Positions 55,743-64,000 of a stretch of DNA of 64,000 bases are shown piece by piece. The position numbers and the translations under genes are program-made. The notes under the pieces are model-generated. The model saw only the letters and a program-made list of their open reading frames with translations. It was not told the origin of the DNA and searched no databases. The first letter of the stretch is position 1, and every line of letters starts with the position of its first letter. This DNA is from Thuidium tamariscinum (taxonomy: Eukaryota; Streptophyta; Bryopsida; Hypnales; Thuidiaceae), in assembly GCA_947034885.2 (NCBI GenBank), contig OX344751.2, positions 44,731,082 through 44,795,081 on the forward strand. The letters run 5' to 3'.

Positions 55743-58700
55743 ACCCTTTTCCATTCATCTTCTTCGTCATCCCATAAACCATGTACAACGGATGTTTATT
55801 TTGCTAAATGACGAAGAATTTTCTTATGCAGGACAATATTGCAACTATTCTTTGAGAACAAAATTTTCTTAGTACTTGAATCATCTTTTTAATAAACCTT
55901 AATTTTTCATAGCCTTCGGAATTAGGGGTGGAAAAGAAAAATCTTTGTAATTTGATTTCCAATGAGTGCTTTCGGATTTTCTTATACTTATGATTCCCAT
56001 TGTATAAAAATAGATGATTTCAATGGTCATCAATTTATCCTTCAAGGCTTAACAAACTCTAAAATCTAGGACTAATATAGATTTTAGAACCTATAATTTA
56101 GAATAAAATTCAAAGTGCCAAGTTTGTGGAATACCACCGTTCTAAAAAAAATTGGCTAACTCTTGCACAGCCACCTCTAACATTGGAAGTAATTAATATT
56201 ATTGTAGCACTCAGCACTATCAAATTAAAATACTAAGTCTAAGTTATTTATCATAAATTTTGAACTAGGCACTATCCACTGAAAAGATGCACCACCTCCT
56301 AGTATGTCCCCCACACAAAAAAAAAATCACATATCATTGATTTTTTTTTAATTGCTCCCCCTCCCAAATGTTGTCAATTTCTCAAAAAATCACACATTGT
56401 CAATCTTTGCAAGATTTAATTAGAGCCGTTCAAATATGAATTCAAAATATGGATACAGATATTATATGTATGTGATAAATATATAGTACCAAGTATGGAT
56501 TTAGTTAGAGATACTATGGAAGTATGAATATATAAGCGGCTACGGATATGGAGCAAATATGGATATGGAAAGAAATATAGATATGGATATAGGAGGGAAG
56601 ACGGGAGATGAGAGTTAGGGTTGTTCCATATTGATTGTCTTATAAATTAGTTGTCAAAAAGACTCAAAATTATAAAGAAGAGGTGGGAGGGGAGGATTGG
56701 GGAGTAATTAATTTTAATTAATTAATTTTTGTAAAACCTAGGGAGGGCTCGGTCGCTCGGACTCTAGGGGAATCTTAAAAATAAAAAAATTTGGATGTTT
56801 TTTTGGTCAATTGGGTGTAAATTGTGCTTCACTATCCACTTAAAAGACAACCTACAAAAATTACTATTCCTTCATTTTTAAAGCAATGTTTGGGAAGAAT
56901 CACCAACTAATAACAAATCGGCCGATTAAAATTGAAAGTTGACCAATTGATATTATAATCTTTATGCAATAAATCTAGATGCAAATAAAATAAGGCCAAA
57001 ATTGATTGGATAGCAAAAAATAGGCCGGAAAATTATCTATATTTTTTTAAAGTAGGTCAATAATTAACTATATGGAATTAGGAATATAACATATATTATA
57101 ATAAGATCTTCTAAGGACATGTGAAGATTTCAGCTAATGGTACATTGCAATGTTTTTTTTTCAATTCTTGTGAAGTATCAAAGTGGCAATACTTCATTTT
57201 ATTGTAGTCCTCCAAATTTCAACATTCATCCATACATTAATTAGAAAATATCATATTAGTACATAATATATATATCATCTTATTTTCATAAATTATATTT
57301 GGCGATTTCATTCAATAGTTTTAAAATTTTGAAATTTATTGGCAATTTCATCCTAAATTTTACTATTTATTTTCTATAGGTGTGGTGCTAGGCAAAAGAA
57401 TTTCGTGCAATTTTGCTCCAAATTGCTAGAAAAAAATACATTAGCACATTGACACTGAAAGTGAGAAGGTTAGGAATGGTAGCATTAGATGAGATTCCGG
57501 GCCTCCAAAAGACTGTAGGTTCCTAAATTGTGGGAACGCGTTTCACTATCGTAGAAACAGATAAACACCACAATCTAACGTGGTCGAGCCCATGCCACGT
57601 CACCAATATTTATTTATTTTAAAACTTTTTTTGGACTTTTTTTCCACATTTCAGGACCCCAATTTTTAATTTTTTTTTTAATTTTGGAGAACTTCTGGCC
57701 GTTGTTTCAGGAACCGTTGTGGGAACCAATCTGGAACGGACCTTCCAAGGCTTGAAATCTCACGTAATGATTTCATGTACTTGAGAAAGGGTGGCTGAAG
57801 TTAATAATTCACTACATGTGAATTTATCAAGTATGATACCTTCATGTAACTACCATATATTTATGGCAATTATCATATACCACCAAAAATAAATTTGATG
57901 GCAAGGTGAAGGAAATACTAAAATGATATTCAAGGGTATAGGAAGTAAGTTGAAAAGAAAGAAGGTTATGAATTACAACTTGTGATGGTGATGGTGATGG
58001 GTAGCCTATGGCATAGAACCATGTTAGCATTGAAAAGTCAACAACCGGTTATGATGTGCACACCATATAAGACGTTTGGATTCAAGTGTACAAGAGCAAA
58101 TTTTGACTAAAGTAGAACCACCAGTAACTAATCATTTAAAATATTCGAGACATGATCTAGTGTAGTATAAGGCAAAACAAATATTTTCAAAGGTGCAAAG
58201 ATAAAAATGATGGGGGTTGCAACAAATTTGGTAATTTTATCACATGAATTGAAATTACTATGAATTTTGAAAGGCCTAAAGTGTTGTAAACCTATAGCCA
58301 ATGTGTAGACTCTTTCAATTACAACCATAGAAGAACTCTATTCCTATTCATTACTTTTTTCTTACGTATTCACTAACTTTGGGATATGTGTTATCAACTT
58401 ATTAGTCCCAACCTTGATATATAAAGAAGAAAACACACATTCCAAGCTGTGGTTGGAAATCTATTCTAGCCTTATTGGAAATAAATGAAGTCTATAGGTT
58501 GGAGATGGGATGTTGATTGCTTATGGGTGGTTCTACCTTAACTCAAAGAAACTCAAGAGTATTGAACCTGAAATTCTTTTAAAACAAAAACAAAAAAAAT
58601 AATGAACACAACAACCAAACCTCTTTCTACTGAGCCAGAGAATTTTCGAATTTGAGAGGTTGAGAGAGTTGTTCCAATGTTGATACATGGTAGCCACGTA

Positions 58701-59273
58701 CAGGAGAGGGCTCTAAAACTGAGCGATCATTTTCAACTATCTAGTAGGGGTTGTGAAATGGACACTTGAATTATGGAAAAATGAACTGCACATGGATTAC
58801 AATGGACCTTGATAAGATTTGTTTTACTTCTCGACTGGATAGTTTAAGAGCTACATTGGTTTCATTTCTAACTAAGTGGCTAGGTGTTTACTAATTTAAT
58901 TCAAAATAAAAATTCGTTGTTCAACTACCTTCTTACAAGTATTGAAGAATCTGAAATAATGATTAATTCAAGCATTCATTTCAGATTTAGAAAGGGACAC
59001 TTTTAGAAACCATTTCTATTGCTTTATACATGTTGCAATGTTAGTTTTTGAACAAGCCTTGGATTTTTTTCAAACTATGCATGGATGAATTTTTGAGGGC
59101 CTATGATCAAAAATAGGGACCTATACTAGATTTGAAAATTCATAACTAATTCAATAATGCTTCAAAAAATATGAAACGACTTGTGTTAGATTCCTCATCT
59201 ATTTCTCTTTGACTGAAAAATAAACTAAAAATATTTACATCTCAAGAGATACATGAAAAAAGAACATCAGTGC
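55743..59273. other. A/T-rich intergenic DNA, no gene seen
   Basis: It contains a right-end fragment of the 22037-type MITE near 56120-56145. A GGATATGG/GGATATAGG-rich stretch lies at about 56540-56592 and a short GTGATG run near 57982. No exon, RNA gene or complete transposon was recognised. Confidence 0.45.
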
Positions 59274-59277
59274 TTAA

Positions 59278-59982
59278 CCCTTAAAAGATGGGCTTGTAAC
59301 CACTAGTTGGAAGCCCCTTGCTGGTCACTCAATTTGATACCGTTCAAGAACCAATCAAGTATGAAATTTTTTTTTCAGAGATGGAAGTACATGTCTTCTG
59401 CACTTCACAGAAATTTCAGATTTTTTTGAGGAAAATTGTTTTTTATGAGATTTTTGAAGAAAAAATAAAGAAAAAATCATAGAAAATAGAAAATTATCTC
59501 AAAAAATTTGAAAATTTCACGATGTGTGTAAATTATAGTGACAAACATCATGGTGTAAACTCAACTTCCGTATACACCTATTTATAGGTTGCAATGGACA
59601 TTAAAAATGCAACCAAAATTCAAATTGCAATAAAATATTAAATTTTATAAATTTTTACAAAATTTCAATTGGAGTAGAAACTAGAAGAAAAGACCTTCAT
59701 TTCATTAGTTAGGCTCAAACTCAAAAAATGTCATTTTCAAGGAGAAATTTCAAATTCAGTCAATTTCTCAAAATAGCAAATTTTGCCATCCGTTTTCTGT
59801 AATTACTTCTCAACTACATAAAAACAAATAGTAGTTAGACTAAAAACTCAATTGGAGACTCTTTACAACTGAATGTGAAAGGTCATTAAAAAAAAGTGGA
59901 TGAAAAAACTACTGTTTGAGTCCTCTACTGCCCTTGCGAAGTCATCTGAACACCAAAAAATGGCGCCGGCATCACTTAGGGG
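59278..59982. mobile_element. TTAA-flanked element, 705 bp
   Basis: It is bounded by TTAA at 59274-59277 and 59983-59986. The ends are CCCTTAAAAGATGGGC and, inverted, CCCCTAAGTGATGCCGGC. It is non-coding. It resembles the piggyBac-like family at 10638 in its first bases. Confidence 0.5.
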
Positions 59983-60040
59983 TTAAATGATCGCTTTTTG
60001 AGCCTCTTATTTTAAAACTAAAGAAAGCAAAGGACATTAA

Positions 60041-60282
60041 ATCCTACCATCAAAGGTGGGCCTAGCAAGGTGAATTTACCCTAGGGATAAATGCTCAATT
60101 TTTAAAGTTTTAGCACAATTTTTTCACAAAATCTGAATTCATATTTGCAATCACAGACCCCAATTAGCTTGGAGGAGTGAAAAACATATCCAAAAACACG
60201 ACCCAAAATAAGGGGATTTTTTTATTTTTATCCCTGGATAATACAAGTTTTACCCTGCTAGGCCTACCTTTGATGGTAGGAT
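60041..60282. mobile_element. TTAA-flanked MITE with 24-bp TIRs, 242 bp
   Basis: ATCCTACCATCAAAGGTGGG at the left is repeated in inverted form at the right with one difference in this stretch. TTAA lies directly outside at 60037-60040 and 60283-60286. The same family, truncated, is present in both arms of the inverted repeat (41000-41186 and 42562-42748). Confidence 0.75.
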
Positions 60283-60286
60283 TTAA

Positions 60287-62280
60287 CGTCTTGCGAAGAA
60301 AGCAACTAAACAAGAATCGATACAGTCAACAAAGGCCCTACCTAGTCCTAATCCTCCCCTCCGAGCACTGTTCGAGAAGTTTTTTGAGTCTTACCGGCTA
60401 TTTTCCTTTAATTCTCGTATTGAACCATTTTTTCAAGTACAATGTCCGGTTATTTTTACTATTTTGTATGCAAAATTAAAAATTTATAAATTTTTTTACC
60501 GGTTTTTGGCCAATGTTTTAGAAATGCAATCTGTTTTTTTCCTAATTCCATTGGCTAACTTTGAACTAGCCACCGGTTCTTCCCGGACATTGCCTCCGAG
60601 ACATTGATAGTAGGGCCTATCTGTTCCCCCTTGGAGGAGGGATCATTCCTCCCTGGATCCCTTTTGGAAGTTCAGTGAGGAATTGTCAATACAGCACAAA
60701 CCTGACGCACTGTAACGTTGATTGAAAATGGATTGGATGAAATACATTTTAGATGAAATTGTGACCATTTTTCTGACCAAACAATGTTTTTTTGGTAATA
60801 TAGCAATTTTGAGCAGCTCATTATGAATGGAGGTTTTTTTTGAATTTTTGAATTTTTCACACAACATGTGTTCAAGGAGTATCTTTAAGGTTCCAACAAT
60901 TTTCATAACTTTTGACTACATAGTTAAAAAGTTATGGCATGATATGTGATTTTGTTTGATCTCTGAGCAACCTGGGCAAATCAATAAACTTTATAAAAAA
61001 ACACTTTTTTAAGAAATAAAAATTTTAAATTGGTATATTAGATTTTTGTCTAAGTGACAAGCTTTGAATCATTCCATTCTGATTAATGAGTCAAAAGTTA
61101 TGAGGAGTTTTAGTTCAGGGTAGTTTGGGGGGTAGTTATAGAAATCTCTACTCTACAAAAAAGTTTGAAATTCTTTATTCAATTCAATCTTTAATATTTT
61201 TGAAAAAAATTGAAACATTGGGTGAAGATAGTTTAGTAATACATAGCAACCATTGAAATTGGCATTTTTAATTTTTATAAATAAATTGTTCACAATTAAG
61301 AATTTTGAAGCATTTTCTACTTCTTTCTCTTTACTATTTTTTTCCTATATATTGTACAATTCCAAATGATTCGAAATTTTTTGAGCATATAACCAACTTG
61401 CATTGAAAAATGAATCCAAAGAGTAACCACAATTTTGAACATTTTTTCATACAAATGTGACCTTGTGAAGTGCAGTTGCCTGGGTTTTTGTAGGAATAAC
61501 AAAATGATTTTTGTTGATTCAAATGTTAATATCTTGCAATCTACAAGGTGGAAATTACTGAAATTTTTGCCACATTTTTTCAGGCTACCTTACTACAAGA
61601 TCCTACAATTACATGTGTCAAAAAATTCTTTTTAAGAAAAAATTTACACTTGTATTGGAAATTGCAATTTTGGAGTGTTTTTGGTGAAAACATAGCCAAA
61701 AAGACAAAAACCTTTAGGAGTTAAATAAGAGCTTATACATTATTATTCAATAAATAGTTAAACATGTTAATTTATTAACATTGAAAAAAAATAAAGAATT
61801 CAATACAAATTTTTTCATATTTTTACTGAAAATAATAAAAATAATTTTGTTAATCTTGATGGCAAATATGATATGGACATTGGTCTTGTTTGAATTGGAA
61901 ATAATTTGATTTTTGTTTTGAAAAATCTCTTTGAATGACTTTAAAAATTGTAGTTATAAAAATTAAGCAATTTATTTTTTGGAATTTTTTATGAATAGTA
62001 AAGTTAAATATAATTAAATTAAAAAATATTTAAAGTACATAAAACATAATCAAAAATCAAATAACAAAATATTATTCTACAAAATTCAATAGTATGGAAC
62101 ATTTTTCATTCTTATACAAAACCAAATGCAAACTAAAACAATTGTAAAACTAAACTTCAAATCATTTCAATGATGCCAAAAGAAAATGATTTAACCTTTA
62201 AAGGACCAATGTTCAAGGACCAATGTTCCTTCAAGGGACATTGGAATAAATGGAATTTCAGGCAGGTAGTTATGGGGTCC
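60287..62280. other. A/T-rich intergenic DNA, no gene seen
   Basis: The first 370 bases (to about 60660) are less A/T-rich and include inverted pieces (CCGGTTATTTT/CACCGGTTC), but no complete element could be delimited. TTTAGGAGTTAAATAAG at about 61711 may be the end of another TTAA element. The rest shows only chance frames. Confidence 0.4.
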
Positions 62281-62284
62281 ATAA

Positions 62285-62461
62285 CATTCAGTAGCCGATG
62301 GAAGGACTGCCCCCATCACCTAATTTTCATCTGACATTTCTTGGAGTTGCAACTTTAGTTACTGAATGGCGTGGAATACCATTGGTGCTGGATGGAATGG
62401 TGTAGGATATTCCACACCATTTCATTCACTGGGAGGCAGTGTGACAATCTTTTACTGAATG
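62285..62461. mobile_element. TAA-flanked MITE, about 177 bp
   Basis: The ends are CATTCAGTAGCCGATGG and, inverted, CATTCAGTAAAAGATTG, with TAA on both sides (62282-62284, 62462-62464). The interior has a GTGGAATACC/GGATATTCCAC inverted pair. The termini match the palindrome at 18492-18639. A TAA target suits PIF/Harbinger-type elements. Confidence 0.55.
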
Positions 62462-62465
62462 TAAT

Positions 62466-64000
62466 GTCAATTTATGTCCTGATTTTTTTTTGAAGATAAA
62501 AAAAATCGATTAGCTTTGAGGGAATCTAATTTTCAATTAGTGCCGAGGAAAAAAAGTTATGCCTAAATAAGCTTAAAATAGGAGATAGGCTGATAGGGGG
62601 CAACTCCATTTTTTTTAAAATTGAATTTTAAAAAAATAAAATTTCTTCTCGTAGATTATATTTTAGTCTATGTAAAAAGCTTTGACTCATTCCATTTGGA
62701 TTTGTTATGAAAAAGTTATGGACAATCTTCTTTGGAGGGGATTTTAATCATCTTCTTGAAAAATCACTTGTAGAATTCATTCATCAATGCAATTTTTACA
62801 ATATAAAAATCAATAAAAACTCCATACGGTTTTTTTTGCGTGCTAGAACAATATTACCATTGGAATTAGTGCATTTTAATTCCATCTAAGAGATATTAAT
62901 AATTTAGATTTTCCTTTATCTTATACCTATTTCAATTTAATAATTTTGAATGAATAAAATTAATCTTTTTTATATTTTCATTTTTTTCAACTAGACTCTC
63001 AACTCAATTTTCTACCATAAATATTTAAAACTTAAAACTTTGTATTACAAAAAATTAAGGTTAAGAAGGTTCAAAGTCAAATAATCTAGTTCTACAATGA
63101 ATTGAAAAACTTGTTTTTTTCAGTCTAAATGCAAATATCTTGCAAAAAAATTTCATTGAAAATATCACCAAAAAATTGACAAATTGATGAAGTTTAATGT
63201 AATTTTTGGCAAACTATTAGTTTTTTGGTGATATCTACAATGAAAATTTAATATTTTGAAATTTTTCTTGCAAACATGTGCATCATGAACTTAGGTATTT
63301 GTACCAAAAAGTTGCACTTAAAAATAGATTATGTGGCTATAAAATATAAATTGATTGCACTGTTCCATTTAACAAATATTTCAAATGCAAGGGCATTAAA
63401 ATGAAACAATGGTCCACATTACAACCTATAGTCTCTATACAATTCCTAATACATTCTATTATTCTCAATTCCAAAAAAAACTCAAATATTGTGAGAACCA
63501 ACATCATTTGTATGTTTGTCAAATTGTTAACAATTTAAATACTATGAAATGTAAATTTCCTTCAATTTTTGCATACAATAATTTGAAATGATGTATACCA
63601 ACATGCCAAGGCACAAAAAGGTTTTCCGGAGTCACAAGAAAAATTGACAAAAGATAAAGTATTTCCAATTCATAGTCAACAAAATCGAATTTTGGACATG
63701 GCTAATTTGGAAATTAATTTTTTTTCAAATCACAACTATTTTTTCTTCAAACTCCTCTAGTGTTATAGAATATGTCATACACTTTCATATGTATATTTTT
63801 CAACTTGATTTATTGATGCTCATAGTATGGTTGTTTGAGTGAAAACATTTCAGATTTTTACTTCATTTTATTAGTTGCTTGTATTATAGATATTCCAATA
63901 AATATTAATAAAATACAATCAAACATTGTTTACTTGAAATTAGGGATAAAACATGGCTTTTATAAGTTATTGTTTAGTATATAATTTTTTTTTAATGTTG
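62466..64000. other. A/T-rich intergenic DNA to the window end
   Basis: No gene, RNA gene or delimited transposon was recognised. Only short frames occur. Confidence 0.45.

Noticed and set aside
57980..58000. GTGATG microsatellite and other short simple repeats
   Set aside because: Only about three units, expected by chance in such DNA.

Overview
This is nuclear DNA of a land plant. The evidence is spliced genes with GT-AG introns, four Em-type (group 1) LEA genes with ABA/ABI3-style promoter motifs, plant S-protein homologues, a telo-box, and many non-autonomous DNA transposons in a very A/T-rich background. The coding islands are far richer in G+C than the DNA around them. Nothing seen fixes the clade: a bryophyte, lycophyte or fern would fit, but this is a guess. 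No virus, prophage, CRISPR array, rRNA or convincing tRNA was found.

Layout. 1-172 is the last part of an unrecognised plus-strand gene. 0.2-8.2 kb is A/T-rich repeat DNA with small transposons. From 8.3 to 34.6 kb four plus-strand Em genes (A, B, C, D; ATGs at 8851, 19429, 27535 and 33638) lie in a dispersed tandem array. Each has the same promoter block (ACGTG or GCGTG core, CATGCATG RY box, TATA), one intron at the same position, and a small hairpin 155-173 nt after the stop. The DNA between them is repeats and MITEs, often nested. C and D belong to one larger duplicated block (about 26.85-31.38 kb and 32.59-39.56 kb) that also carries an S-protein homologue on the minus strand: intact at 29607-30032, a pseudogene at 37835-38262. 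The D copy has gained a 384-bp TA-flanked MITE, for which C keeps the empty site. It also holds a 1.5-kb TIR element, possibly hAT-like, absent from C.

39.97-43.77 kb is a near-perfect inverted repeat with 1231-bp arms around a TTAA-flanked (piggyBac-like) element. 44793-52855 is an 18-exon minus-strand gene for a 625-residue TPR protein with a likely organelle-targeting N-terminus and a 12-nt microexon. A possible first exon of another minus-strand gene lies near 55.0 kb. The rest, to 64 kb, is A/T-rich with further MITEs.

How the parts fit. The Em genes encode small, hydrophilic desiccation/ABA-response proteins. Four copies with matching promoters suggest dosage amplification of a dehydration or late-embryogenesis/spore programme. 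The S-protein homologue is a secreted small protein that was duplicated with them and is decaying in one copy. The TPR gene is unrelated to these. No transposase or reverse transcriptase was recognised, so all mobile elements here depend on enzymes encoded elsewhere.
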